From positions 930,001-994,000 of the forward strand of contig OY970386.1 in assembly GCA_963719465.1 (NCBI GenBank): a DNA stretch of 64,000 nucleotides. Direction: 5' to 3'. The translations under genes and the position numbers were made by a program. Each line of letters starts with the position of its first letter. Position 1 is the first letter of the stretch. The DNA is from JALHUB01 sp963719465. GTDB taxonomy: Bacteria; Chloroflexota; Dehalococcoidia; DSTF01; JALHUB01. Of this stretch, positions 48,724 to 57,887 are shown piece after piece. The notes below the pieces were generated by a model that searched no databases, had not been told where the DNA came from, and saw only the letters and a list, made by a program, of their open reading frames with translations.

Positions 48724-50637
48724 ATGACCAGTTCTAATGACAAGACGTACTGGCCAAAGAACCGCTACCTTGAGGTCTACAACAGGTCGATTGAGGACAC
48801 CGACGGCTTCTGGGGCGACGAGGCCCGCAAGCTGGACTGGTTCAGGACCTGGGACAAGGTGCTGGAGTGGAACGCGCCGTTTTCAAAGTGGTTTGTCGGC
48901 GGGGAGCTCAACGCGTCCTACCTCTGCGTCGACCGGCACGCCAAGAGCGATAGGCGCAACAAGGTCGCCTACTACTTCGAGGGCGAGCCCGGCGACACGC
49001 GCGCCATCACCTATGCCCAGCTATATGTCGAGGTCAACAAGGCCGCCTCGATGCTCAAGAAGCTGGGCCTCAAGAAGGGCGACAAGATCGGCATCTACCT
49101 GCCGATGATCCCTGAGCTGCCCATAATCCAGCTCGCCTGCGCCCGGCTGGGCATCACCTTCACTGCCGTCTTCTCCGGATTCACCGCCCAGGCCGTGGCC
49201 GACAGGCTGAACGACCTCGACGCCAAGATCCTCGTAACGGCCGACGGCGGCTGGCGAAGAGGGTCACCCTTCCCACTGAAGAAGGTCGCCGACGAGGCGA
49301 TGGGCCTGGCTCCGACGGTTAAGAAGCAGATCGTCGTCAGGCGCACCGGCCAGGATGTCGAGATGACCCAGGGGCGCGACCTCTGGTGGCACGACCTCAT
49401 GAAGGAAGCCGATTCCTATGTGAAGCCGGAGTCGCTTGAGTCCAGCCACCCGCTGTACGTCCTCTACACTTCCGGCACGACCGGCAAGCCGAAGGGCGTT
49501 GTACACGGCACCGGCGGCTATATGGTCTACGGCAACTCCACGTTCAAGTGGGTGTTCAACGTGGGTGAGAACGATGTCTACTGGTGCACGGCCGACATCG
49601 GCTGGGTGACCGGCCACACTTACATCGTCTTCGCGCCCCTCTGCGCCGGCGCCACGAGCGTCATGTACGAGGGCGCGCCGAACTTCCCGGACCTCGGCCG
49701 CTGGTGGGAGATCATCGAGAAGTACGGCGTGAACGTTCTTTACACCTCTCCCACCGCCATCCGCATGTTCAGACAGGCCGGCGAGGAGTGGCTCAATAAG
49801 TGCGACCTCAGCAGCCTGAAGCTCCTGGGCTCCGTCGGCGAGCCGATCAACCCGGACACGTGGCTCTGGTACTACGACCACATCGGCAAGGGCCGCTGCC
49901 CGATCGTCGACACATGGTGGCAGACTGAGACCGGCGGCATCCTGATCTCGCAGGCGCCGGCCATCGAGATTCCGCCGCTGAAGCCCGGCTCCGCCAGCTT
50001 CCCGCTGCCCGGAGTCGCGCCGAAAGTCGTCAACGACCAGGGCGAGCCCGTGCCAGCGGGCGAGCGCGGTCTGCTCATCCTTGAGAAGCCGTGGCCCGGC
50101 ATGCTGATGACCCTATACAAGGATGACGATCGCTTCAAAGAAGCCTACTGGAACCGCTTTCCCGGCAAATACCTGACCGGCGACTACGCCATCCGGGACG
50201 AGGACGGCTACTTCTGGCTGCTCGGTCGCGCCGACGAGGTCATCAAGGTTGCCGGACACCGTCTGGGCACGCTGGAGTTGGAAAACGCTACCATTTCCTA
50301 CCCGGCCGTCGCTGAGGCCGCGGCTATCGCCAAGCCGGACGAGGTCAAGGGCGAGTCGATAACCATCTTCGCCATCCTCCGCGAAGGCTACAACGCATCG
50401 CCTGACATGGAAGCGGCGATCAAGAAGCACATCCGCGACACGATGGGCCCCATCGCCACGCCTGAGAAGGTCGTCCTGGTCAAGAAGCTGCCGAAGACCC
50501 GCAGCGGCAAGATCATGCGTCGACTGCTCAAGGCCGTCGCTATGGAAGTGCCGATCGGCGACGCTACTACTTTGGAAGACGGCGCGTCGATCGCCGAGGT
50601 GCAGGCCGCTTACGAAGATCTGAAAGGGTCGGCATAG
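48724..50637 (+). CDS. acs: Acetyl-CoA synthetase
   Basis: The ATG follows AGGAGAGATGCCGC. The 637-residue enzyme has the ANL-fold signatures: LYTSGTTGKPKGVVHGTGGY (P-loop, about 242-261), VDTWWQTETGG with the Trp that selects acetate (about 397-407), and GRADEVIKVAGHRLGTLELE (hinge). KTRSGKIMRRLLK at the C-terminus holds the regulatory Lys that is acetylated in known enzymes. It makes acetyl-CoA from acetate, ATP and CoA. It ends in a perfect terminator. Confidence 0.95.
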   Translation: MTSSNDKTYWPKNRYLEVYNRSIEDTDGFWGDEARKLDWFRTWDKVLEWNAPFSKWFVGGELNASYLCVDRHAKSDRRNKVAYYFEGEPGDTRAITYAQLYVEVNKAASMLKKLGLKKGDKIGIYLPMIPELPIIQLACARLGITFTAVFSGFTAQAVADRLNDLDAKILVTADGGWRRGSPFPLKKVADEAMGLAPTVKKQIVVRRTGQDVEMTQGRDLWWHDLMKEADSYVKPESLESSHPLYVLYTSGTTGKPKGVVHGTGGYMVYGNSTFKWVFNVGENDVYWCTADIGWVTGHTYIVFAPLCAGATSVMYEGAPNFPDLGRWWEIIEKYGVNVLYTSPTAIRMFRQAGEEWLNKCDLSSLKLLGSVGEPINPDTWLWYYDHIGKGRCPIVDTWWQTETGGILISQAPAIEIPPLKPGSASFPLPGVAPKVVNDQGEPVPAGERGLLILEKPWPGMLMTLYKDDDRFKEAYWNRFPGKYLTGDYAIRDEDGYFWLLGRADEVIKVAGHRLGTLELENATISYPAVAEAAAIAKPDEVKGESITIFAILREGYNASPDMEAAIKKHIRDTMGPIATPEKVVLVKKLPKTRSGKIMRRLLKAVAMEVPIGDATTLEDGASIAEVQAAYEDLKGSA

Positions 50638-50674
50638 CCTAGCCGCACCGTTCGAAAACCAACAACAAGCGCAG

Positions 50675-50707
50675 ATGAGGGCGGAGGATTCTCCGCCCTC
50701 ATTCTCT
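50675..50707 (+). terminator. Rho-independent terminator of acs
   Basis: Perfect 12-bp stem ATGAGGGCGGAG / CTCCGCCCTCAT with a GATT loop, followed by TCTCT. Confidence 0.9.
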
Positions 50708-50815
50708 ATGCCCGATCAGCGTTTACCCCCAACCCGCGTCGCCGTACCCCCTATCCCTGCCGGCAACTCCGCCTGCGCCTGCGCCCACCCACGCGCGTGG
50801 TCGATAAGGAGGTAG

Positions 50816-50836
50816 ATGCATCTATCCGGAGGCTGA
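50816..50836 (+). other. Mini open frame before the cohesin gene
   Basis: ATG CAT CTA TCC GGA GGC TGA encodes MHLSGG. It is preceded by AAGGAGG, and its stop lies five bases before the GTG of the cohesin gene, so it overlaps the ribosome site of that gene. It could be a leader peptide or a chance start codon. Confidence 0.3.
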
Positions 50837-50840
50837 TGCA

Positions 50841-51818
50841 GTGTACCTCCGTGGACACCGGGCGATGATTACGGCCGGCGTCGTCGCCGTGTTGGCGGCG
50901 ATGACCGCCGTTAGCTGGTCGTCGCCGTTCAGCTCCCCGACCAGCGCCCAGGACGCGACGATGACCGTCGACCCCGACGGCGCGCAGGTCCAGGTGGATG
51001 ACATCGTGGACGTCAACATCGTCATTTCCAACGTCAGCAACCTTTACAGCGCTTCGTTCCACCTCAGCTTCGACCCGTCGATACTCGAGGTCGTCGACGC
51101 CGACGGCGACCACCAGGGGACGCAGGTATTTCCGGGCAACTTTCCGGGTCCCTGGAACCAGCCGGGAACCGTCCAGACGAACCTGGCGGACAATGGCGCG
51201 GGCACAATCAGCTACGATTTCACGCTCGTGGACGGGGCAACTTCAGTGAGCGGTGGCGGCACGCTGGCGCGAATCCGCTTTCACGCGATCGGCACGGGGA
51301 CGACCGGCCTGACTTTTACGTCCGCTGACTTGTGGGGGCCGACACCGGGCGTGCCGATACCGGTAACCACATTAGATGGAACGCTGACCGTGGAGGACGC
51401 GCCGACGGAGACACCGGTTGATACGGACACGCCGCAGCCAACGGCGACGACGGCGCCCGCCACGGCAACGCATACGCCGGCCGCGACCGCCACTTCGGGG
51501 GTCACGAATACGCCGACGGAGACTCGCACGCCGAAGGCAACGGCAACGCCAAAAAATACGGCTACGCCTCGATCAACTCAGACGCCGAAACCGCCCAAGT
51601 CAGCACCGGACGCGACGCTGACGCCGGGAGGCGCGGCGGCCGCCGCCGGGGCAACGCCCACCGGCACGCTGCCTCACGCAGGCACGGGGAACATGCCGTC
51701 TCAGGTTTGGCGCTGGTTCTTCCTCAGCGGCACGGTGATCCTGGGGCTGGCGACGTGGGCGTTCACATTCCGGTTCTACGCCAGGCAGAAGGAAAGCGAA
51801 CGCTTCTGGCACAAATAA
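50841..51818 (+). CDS. Cohesin-type surface protein with LPxTG-like end
   Basis: GTG start with GGAGG eight bases upstream; an in-frame ATG at 50865 is an alternative. The 325-residue protein has a signal peptide, one cohesin-like module (about 45-185, with VNIVISNVSNLYSASFHLSF and VSGGGTLARIRFHAIG) and a Thr/Pro linker (about 190-275). The end comprises LPHAGTG, a membrane helix (WFFLSGTVILGLATWAFTF) and a charged tail. The LPHAGTG-helix-tail order resembles sortase substrates, but no sortase is seen in the window. It belongs to the same surface family as the 0.4-7.7 kb genes. Confidence 0.75.
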   Translation: MYLRGHRAMITAGVVAVLAAMTAVSWSSPFSSPTSAQDATMTVDPDGAQVQVDDIVDVNIVISNVSNLYSASFHLSFDPSILEVVDADGDHQGTQVFPGNFPGPWNQPGTVQTNLADNGAGTISYDFTLVDGATSVSGGGTLARIRFHAIGTGTTGLTFTSADLWGPTPGVPIPVTTLDGTLTVEDAPTETPVDTDTPQPTATTAPATATHTPAATATSGVTNTPTETRTPKATATPKNTATPRSTQTPKPPKSAPDATLTPGGAAAAAGATPTGTLPHAGTGNMPSQVWRWFFLSGTVILGLATWAFTFRFYARQKESERFWHK

Positions 51819-51867
51819 GACGCGCGCCGAGCCGCGAGCCGAAGAAGGCGGCGGAGGCTGATAAGCG

Positions 51868-52368
51868 CTAGCGCAGCCGGAACGTTGGTTTCCGGACCAT
51901 CTCGCCCATAGCGGCGTCGCGCAGTTTCTGGCAGGCGCCTTTCAACTGGTCCAGCTCGCGGGCGCCGAGCTTGGCGAAAAGCTTCTCGCTTGCGGCGTTG
52001 GCGACGCCGAAGGCTTCCTGGAACTTCTTGCGGCCCTTGTCCGTGAATTCGACGAGCCTCTTGCGGCGGTCCTTCGGGTCGCCGTGGGTGTTCACCCAGC
52101 CCTTGGCCTCGGTGCGATCTACCAATCCGGTCAGGCTGTTCGGCTCTTTCACCATCCAGGAGGCGAGCTCACTGATAGCCAGCGGTCGCCGCTCGTAGGC
52201 GAGGAGGGCGAGCAGTTGCAGTTGAGGCAGCGATATGCCGTGGGGAATGATTGACAGCTCCTGCACTTTGAACACCGCGTTGTAAGCCTCATAGAGCGAG
52301 TACCAGTTGCCCAGCACCTTTTCTTTGTCCTGAGGCTTTACTTTTACAGCCCGCGTCCTTGTTGCCAC
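51868..52368 (-). CDS. MarR family transcriptional regulator
   Basis: GTG start after GGAGGTTGACAA. The 166-residue protein has the winged helix of MarR: ISLPQLQLLALLAYERRPLA, ISELASWMVKEPNSLTGLVD (recognition helix), and DPKDRRKRLVEFTDKGRKKF (wing). The first 45 residues and the final helix form the dimer arms. Ligand unknown. It is divergent from a second MarR gene at 52646, with an AT-rich 277-base spacer. Confidence 0.9.
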   Translation of the reverse strand: MATRTRAVKVKPQDKEKVLGNWYSLYEAYNAVFKVQELSIIPHGISLPQLQLLALLAYERRPLAISELASWMVKEPNSLTGLVDRTEAKGWVNTHGDPKDRRKRLVEFTDKGRKKFQEAFGVANAASEKLFAKLGARELDQLKGACQKLRDAAMGEMVRKPTFRLR

Positions 52369-52583
52369 TTGTCAACCTCCGTTCTTGGTGATACGCTCGA
52401 CAGGACAATTCTTTAGTGGGACTTTAGCCAAACCGCGGCAGCCCGCCGCCAATTCTGCCGTAATGCTGATTCTTAATCCTGAACGTCCTCGGTCGACCTC
52501 TTCTCATACAGCTTACTTTCATTCCTACCTCCAATGCTTCCGGCTGTCAAGTAGAGCTCTCGACTGTAGACTACTAAACGTTG

Positions 52584-52613
52584 TTGCTTTATTGCCAAAA
52601 TGCACCATATAAT
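52584..52613 (+). promoter_or_regulatory. Promoter of the second MarR gene
   Basis: TTGCTT (52584-52589), 18 bases, TATAAT (52608-52613), 33 bases before the ATG. It lies in an unusually AT-rich stretch. The rest of 52369-52645 shows no gene. Confidence 0.65.
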
Positions 52614-52645
52614 GACAACATCAGAATTCAAAATAAGGAACCGAG

Positions 52646-53098
52646 ATGAATACTGAACCTTCCCCCCAGAACGGCGCTGAAGAACCCCTGTTGTTATCGG
52701 CGGCTTATGTCATCATGCGCAAGCATACAGAGCGCGCGCTTGCACGGTGGAACCTCACCGTGACGCAGGCGCTCACCCTTGGCATCCTTGACGGCATGAA
52801 GTCTTCCATCATGGTAAGCCGGCTGGCCCGCCTGCTCATCCAGGAAAGTCCGAGCACGAGCACGCTGGTTGACCGGATGGTGGAGCGCGGCCTTGTCGAC
52901 AGGCTTCCCGATCCGAAGGACCGGCGCAAGGCGCTCATCAAGCTGACCCGAAAGGGCCGGGCGCTGCTCAACGAGGTGCGGCCGCAACTGCGAACGGCCA
53001 CTGAGGAGTTGTTCGCGCCTCTGTCCAAAAACCAGCGGGCAGGCTTGACCGACGCTCTGCGCACGTTCAGGGACGCGAACATCCGCCGCCTGAAGTAG
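52646..53098 (+). CDS. MarR family transcriptional regulator
   Basis: The ATG follows AAGGAACCGAG. The 150-residue protein has the MarR winged helix: NLTVTQALTLGILDGMKSSI, SRLARLLIQESPSTSTLVDR and DPKDRRKALIKLTRKGRALL. It is not close to the divergent neighbour except in the wing motif. It lies 11 bases before an alpha/beta hydrolase and may control it. Confidence 0.9.
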   Translation: MNTEPSPQNGAEEPLLLSAAYVIMRKHTERALARWNLTVTQALTLGILDGMKSSIMVSRLARLLIQESPSTSTLVDRMVERGLVDRLPDPKDRRKALIKLTRKGRALLNEVRPQLRTATEELFAPLSKNQRAGLTDALRTFRDANIRRLK

Positions 53099-53108
53099 CA
53101 GGCGGTAG

Positions 53109-53768
53109 ATGCTGTCCGACTCAGCTTCCCGCCGACCGACGAGCGAAGCTGTTGTCTTCCCTTCAGGCGAGTCCGAACTCGAAGGCGTCCTTCATCATCC
53201 CGTCAGGGGCGAAGCTCCCTTTTCGGCGGCGGTCGTCCTTCAGCCGCATCCACTGTACGGCGGCGACATGCACAACAACGTCGTCGTTGCGCTTTGCCGG
53301 ACGCTGGCGGACGAGGGGTTCGCCGCGTTGCGGTTCAATTTCCGCAGCGTGGGCGGTAGGGGCGGCCTGCGCGGGAGCGGGATCGAGGAGCGCGAGGATG
53401 CCCGCGCGGCGCTGGCCTTTCTTGCCTCTTGCCCGGGAGTCGATGCCGGCCGGTTTTGCCTTGCCGGCTACTCCTTCGGCGCCGTCGTCGCGCTCTCGCT
53501 CGGCGAATTGGGCCTGCGGGCCCTGGCTGCGGTCTCCCCGCCGCTTGGCGAAGGCTTATCTTTCAGGCTGACCTGTCCCACGTTGTTAGTCTTCGGCGAG
53601 CGAGACAGCATTGCGCCGCCCCGCGACCAGGCGCGGTTGGGGCTCGATCTGCCCGAAGGAAGCCGCGCGCTGACCATTCGAGGAGCCGACCATTTCTGGC
53701 TGGGATTCGAGGAGAGCCTGGCGGGAGAGGTGGGCTACTTCTTCATTGGACGGACGCGGCCGGCGTAG
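53109..53768 (+). CDS. Alpha/beta hydrolase of the small YqiA/CocE-like type
   Basis: ATG with weak AGGCGGT. The 219-residue protein has the short alpha/beta fold: AAVVLQPHPLYGGDMHNNVV, then FNFRSVGGRGGLRGSG. The nucleophile Ser is in CLAGYSFGAVVALSL (about 116-130), Asp in VFGERDSIAPP and His in RGADHFWLGFEE. Its substrate is unknown. It is co-directional with the MarR gene (10-base gap) and converges on the exporter operon. Confidence 0.85.
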   Translation: MLSDSASRRPTSEAVVFPSGESELEGVLHHPVRGEAPFSAAVVLQPHPLYGGDMHNNVVVALCRTLADEGFAALRFNFRSVGGRGGLRGSGIEEREDARAALAFLASCPGVDAGRFCLAGYSFGAVVALSLGELGLRALAAVSPPLGEGLSFRLTCPTLLVFGERDSIAPPRDQARLGLDLPEGSRALTIRGADHFWLGFEESLAGEVGYFFIGRTRPA

Positions 53769-53771
53769 ACG

Positions 53772-55043
53772 CTATTCGTGGCGGAGCGCCTCGATGGGAT
53801 TGAGGCGAGAGGCCCGGTACGCGGGGTAGATGCCGAAGAACAAGCCTATGCCAGCCGATACGCTGAACGCGACGATGATGGAGAACGGCGTGATGGCGGT
53901 ATAGAGGTCGCGGCCGAACAGGTGTTGTCCGTTGGCCACTTTGGCCAGCAGGACGCCGGTGCCGACGCCGATCAGGCCACCGAGCATCGTCACGGTCAGC
54001 GCCTCGACGATGAACTGCCAGAGGATGTCCACTCTGCGGGCCCCTAGCGCCTTGCGAATGCCGATCTCCCGCGTTCGCTCGGTCACGGAAACGAGCATGA
54101 TGTTCATGATGCCGATCCCACCGACGATCAAGGAGATGCCAGCGATGCTGGCGAGCAGCACCGTCAGCGTCTGCGAGACCTGGCTGGCGGTGTCCACCAG
54201 GTCGGACTGCGACTCGATGGTGAAATCGTTCTTGTCGACGCCATGGCGGTCGCGGAGGAGCGCCGATATCTCCTCTTTTGCCTGAGCGAACTTGCTGGCG
54301 CCGGTGAGTTTGACCGTTATCTGGTGAACGTTGGCCACTCCTTTAGGGTTTCGAATGTAAGAGATGCGGTCCTGCATCGTCGGTAGAGGAATGATCATCA
54401 TGTCGTCTTCGTCTTCGGTGGCGTTGGCGCCCTTTGGTTCCATCACTCCGATGACTTGAAAGTTGAAGCTGAAGTAGACGCCAAAAGCGCCCACTGTCAC
54501 ACGAACCGTCCGCCCGGTGGGATCAACGCCGTCGCCGAAGAGGCGCGCGGCAAGATTAGGCCCCAGGTCGGCAACCAGTCCTTTTCGCGTGATGTCATCG
54601 TCGTTGATAAATCTGCCAGTCGCGACGTAGTGGTTACGGGTCACCTGGTAGCCAGGCGTCACGCCGCTTATGTTGACGGATACGCTCTTCCCGTTAGCTA
54701 CGACGGGAGCGGTGAAAAAGACCTGTCCGACGGCGCTCTCCACATATGGGAACCGGTCGGGATTGTTTATGGCAGCAACGTCCGTGTCGACGAGTGTGAG
54801 GACGGTGTCGCCAAGGGGATTGTTCGTCGGGTTGTCGTCCTTGGTGCCCGGGCGAATGAACAGGAGATTGCTGCCCAACCCCTGAATGCGGCTGGTGATA
54901 CCTTTCGAGGCGCCCTGGCCGGCGGCCATGAGGGAGATGACGGCGCCGACGCCGATGATGATGCCCAGCATGGTCAGCATCGAGCGCATTTTGTTGGCGG
55001 CGAGGGCGCGGAGGGCGATGGGGATGGTGTCGAAAAGGTTCAT
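53772..55043 (-). CDS. MacB-like ABC transporter permease
   Basis: The 423-residue protein has the MacB/FtsX-type topology. It has an N-terminal helix (MRSMLTMLGIIIGVGAVISL), a long periplasmic part (about 55-270) and three C-terminal helices (about 285-410) with GIGIMNIMLVSVTERTREIG and the closing YPAYRASRLNPIEALRHE. It works with the adjacent ATPase and adaptor to export a peptide, lipid or drug. The cargo is unknown. It is the last gene of the minus operon. Confidence 0.9.
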   Translation of the reverse strand: MNLFDTIPIALRALAANKMRSMLTMLGIIIGVGAVISLMAAGQGASKGITSRIQGLGSNLLFIRPGTKDDNPTNNPLGDTVLTLVDTDVAAINNPDRFPYVESAVGQVFFTAPVVANGKSVSVNISGVTPGYQVTRNHYVATGRFINDDDITRKGLVADLGPNLAARLFGDGVDPTGRTVRVTVGAFGVYFSFNFQVIGVMEPKGANATEDEDDMMIIPLPTMQDRISYIRNPKGVANVHQITVKLTGASKFAQAKEEISALLRDRHGVDKNDFTIESQSDLVDTASQVSQTLTVLLASIAGISLIVGGIGIMNIMLVSVTERTREIGIRKALGARRVDILWQFIVEALTVTMLGGLIGVGTGVLLAKVANGQHLFGRDLYTAITPFSIIVAFSVSAGIGLFFGIYPAYRASRLNPIEALRHE

Positions 55044-55050
55044 CGCGGCC

Positions 55051-55795
55051 TCATTTGGCTGGCTGCTCGGCGGTGGCAGGCGCCGGCACGTTCATTGCCG
55101 ATCTGTCCTGGAAAGCAACGGGCGTGTTAGGCTCATCGCTTACGACCTGGCCGTCGCGCAGCTTCACTATACGGCGAGTGTGATAGGCGACTTCGAGGTC
55201 ATGGGTCACGAAAGCGACGGTTATGCCCAGGTCGCGGTTCAGCGCCTCGAAAAGTCCCATGATCTCATGGCTGGTGTTCGTATCGAGGGCGCCGGTAGGC
55301 TCATCGGCGAGAAGAAGCGTCGGGCGGCTGACGATGGCACGCGCGATAGCCACCCGTTGCTGCTCGCCGCCGGAAAGCTGTGTCGGACGGTGATGCACGC
55401 GCGTCGCGAGCCCCACCTCGACGAGCGCCTGTCGGGCGACCTTTCCCCGGTTGTGGGCTCCGCGATAGACAAGCGGCACCTCTACCTGCTCCAAAGCGGT
55501 CAGTCGGGGCAGAAGGTTGAAGCTCTGGAACACGAAGCCGATACGGCGGTTGCGGATGCGAGCGAGGGCACCGTCGCTGAGGCTGCCGACTGTCACGCCG
55601 TCGAGGCTGTACCTACCGTTTGTCGGGAACGTCCAGGCAGCCGACGATGTTCATGAGGGTCGACTTGCCTGAGCCGGAGGGCCCGATTATGGCTATGAAC
55701 TCGCCGTCTTCGATCTGCAGGCTGAGAGAGCGGAGGGCGTAGATCGGGATGTCGCCCGTGCGGTAGATCTTGTCGATGTTTTCCAGCGTGATCAC
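55051..55795 (-). pseudogene. ABC exporter ATPase, frameshifted
   Basis: The N-terminal frame (from 55795) has MITLENIDKIYRTGDIPIYA and the Walker A GPSGSGKST, and stops near 55613. The second frame continues with GFVFQSFNLLPRL, the ABC signature LSGGEQQRVAIARAI, Walker B TLLLADEPTGALDT and the His switch in VAFVTHDLEV. One extra A in the AAA run at 55619-55621 breaks the reading GRYSLDGV. Without it the protein would be a normal MacB-type ATPase of about 247 residues. It may be a base-calling error rather than a dead gene, since permease and adaptor are intact. Confidence 0.8.
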
Positions 55796-55808
55796 GGTCG
55801 TGCCCGGG

Positions 55809-57701
55809 CTATTGGAAATGGCCGGGAAGCTGTTGGTCTGCGGTCGCCGGCGTGGGAGTTGCGGCCGCGTGCACGGCCAGGATGTCGCCGACTTTGACCC
55901 CGCTTGTGATCTCGATGTTATCGCCGTCGCTGAGGCCGGTGGTCACCGGCACCATCTGCGTTTTGCCCTTAGTGACCTCTACCTCAACAACGTCTTGGAC
56001 GCCGCGACTTCTGACGAGGGCGCTGGGGATGGCAACGACATTCGGCCTGGTATCGGTGACAATGCTGGCGGAGCCATTCATGCCGGGCGCGATCTGCTGA
56101 GTGCTTGTCGCGTCGCCCGGGTCGGGGCTGATCGTGCACTTGACCCTGTAAATGATTACGCCCTGGCTTGTGGTGGGTGACAGGCTGACCGCGGCCACTT
56201 GAATCGGGAAAGAGTAGGCCGGGAGACCGTCAAATCTCACGGTGCCCTGCTCGCCAAGCCTGACCGATGCCAGATCCGTCTCGCCCACGTTCAACTCAAA
56301 GACCATGGCGCCGGGGGTAAGGACGGTCACGGCCGGAATTGTAGCGTTCACGACCTGGCCTATCTTCACCGGAAGCGCCGACACCACTCCGTCGAAGGGA
56401 GAGGTGAGCGTCATGTCTTTCACGGCGAGGTTGGCCCTCTGGACCGCCAGCTCCGCCTGATGCACCTGCTCCTGCTGCATCGCCAGCTCGGTAGCGGTGG
56501 CGCCGGCGGTCACCTCATTCTGCGCTATCTGGGCGGCCAGGACGTCGGCCTGGGCCTTGTCGACGGCGGCCTGGAGGTCTGCCTTCTGGGTGTCCGTGGG
56601 GCCGTCGATCAGCCTCTGCAGCGCGGCGTTGGCGGCGTCCACTCCGGACTGAGCGGCGGTCACCGCTTGCTCAGCAGCATCGATGTCGTTCGAGCTGGCG
56701 CCTTCGTTCGCGCTCTCCAGCGCCTTCTGCGCGGCGTCGCGGCCTGAAGTTGCAGCGGTCACGGCGTCATTCGCCGTGCTGACGCCGGCGATGGCGCTGC
56801 GGTAGGTGTCGTTGGCGGTTGCCAGCGCTGAGGTGTAGTCAATCAGAACGGCCGGGGTGGCGGTCAAGAGCTCATGGACCTGATCGCTCGTCAGCACGTC
56901 TTGATAGTTGTTCGAGTGGAGGCTGTCGCAGATGTCGGCGAGGGCGCCGCCGTTCAGGCAGTAGCCCATTCCCGCCGCCTCGAAAGCGCTCTGGGCGTCC
57001 GCCTTCTGAGCCGTGGCGATGTCGAGGGCGTTTTGTGCCTCGGTAACCTTTGCCTTCGCGGCGTCCAGGGCGGCCTGAGCGGCGGCGACGTTGGCGTCGC
57101 TGGCGCCCTTCTTGAGCGTGTCGAGCTTGTCCTGGGCAGCGGAGAGGGTAGCTTCTGCAGTATCGACGGCCTGGTGGGCGGCGGTGAGCTCGGTGTCGGT
57201 GGGCGGATCGGTGGCGTCCTTGAGAGCGTTCTGGGCGGTTTCCATCTCGGTGTTCGCCGTGACGACGGCCTCCGCCGCCTTTCCGAGATCAGTATCGGTC
57301 GCGCCCTCCTGCAGCTTCTGCAACTCAAGCTGCGCCAGCGTCAAGGCGGACTGGGCGGTCGCGGCGGCATTCTGGACCTCGTCCGATTTCAGGCCAATCA
57401 GCGGCTGACCGGCTGTCACGTGGTCGCCAATGTTGACGTATATCGTCTCCACCTGACCCGGGGTCGTGAAGCTCAGATCGGCCTCGTCCTGGGCCTCAGA
57501 GACGCCGGCAGTCTGAACCATGGCGTGCAGGGTCATGGTGCCAACCGTATACGGTGTGTAGGGCTGCGCCTGCTGGCCGCCTCCGGCCATGGCTTTGCTA
57601 ATGAAGAACGCAGCTACGCCGCCGATGGCTAGCACAACGACAAGCGCAGCTATCCGTCGAAACCAGCGGGGACGCCCTTCATCCAGATCCACCCCTTGCA
57701 T
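55809..57701 (-). CDS. Efflux adaptor (HlyD/MacA-like) with long coiled coil
   Basis: The ATG at 57701 follows AGGAGGTGGG; the longer frame to 57758 lacks a ribosome site. The 630-residue protein has a short cytoplasmic start, one membrane helix (about 15-38), a lipoyl-like half (EADLSFTTPGQVETIYVNIG), a very long helical hairpin (about 100-410) and the returning lipoyl and barrel parts (DMTLTSPFDGVVSALPVKIG onward). The hairpin is unusually long for MacA and contains many Ala-rich heptads. It starts the operon adaptor-ATPase-permease. Confidence 0.88.
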   Translation of the reverse strand: MQGVDLDEGRPRWFRRIAALVVVLAIGGVAAFFISKAMAGGGQQAQPYTPYTVGTMTLHAMVQTAGVSEAQDEADLSFTTPGQVETIYVNIGDHVTAGQPLIGLKSDEVQNAAATAQSALTLAQLELQKLQEGATDTDLGKAAEAVVTANTEMETAQNALKDATDPPTDTELTAAHQAVDTAEATLSAAQDKLDTLKKGASDANVAAAQAALDAAKAKVTEAQNALDIATAQKADAQSAFEAAGMGYCLNGGALADICDSLHSNNYQDVLTSDQVHELLTATPAVLIDYTSALATANDTYRSAIAGVSTANDAVTAATSGRDAAQKALESANEGASSNDIDAAEQAVTAAQSGVDAANAALQRLIDGPTDTQKADLQAAVDKAQADVLAAQIAQNEVTAGATATELAMQQEQVHQAELAVQRANLAVKDMTLTSPFDGVVSALPVKIGQVVNATIPAVTVLTPGAMVFELNVGETDLASVRLGEQGTVRFDGLPAYSFPIQVAAVSLSPTTSQGVIIYRVKCTISPDPGDATSTQQIAPGMNGSASIVTDTRPNVVAIPSALVRSRGVQDVVEVEVTKGKTQMVPVTTGLSDGDNIEITSGVKVGDILAVHAAATPTPATADQQLPGHFQ

Positions 57702-57887
57702 TACCCACCTCCTGGAGAAGACCGCCGTCGGAATTCCGGCAATCGTAATCCAATACAATAGGTCTAGCAGGTCGGGGGCTTTGCAGTCAAGGTTGTCGTG
57801 ATGGATGTGACTTTTGGCTTGCCTCCGCCGGTGCTATGATCGGCGAATCGGACAGAAGCAAGCTCCATGGCGAAAGGAATAAGGAAG

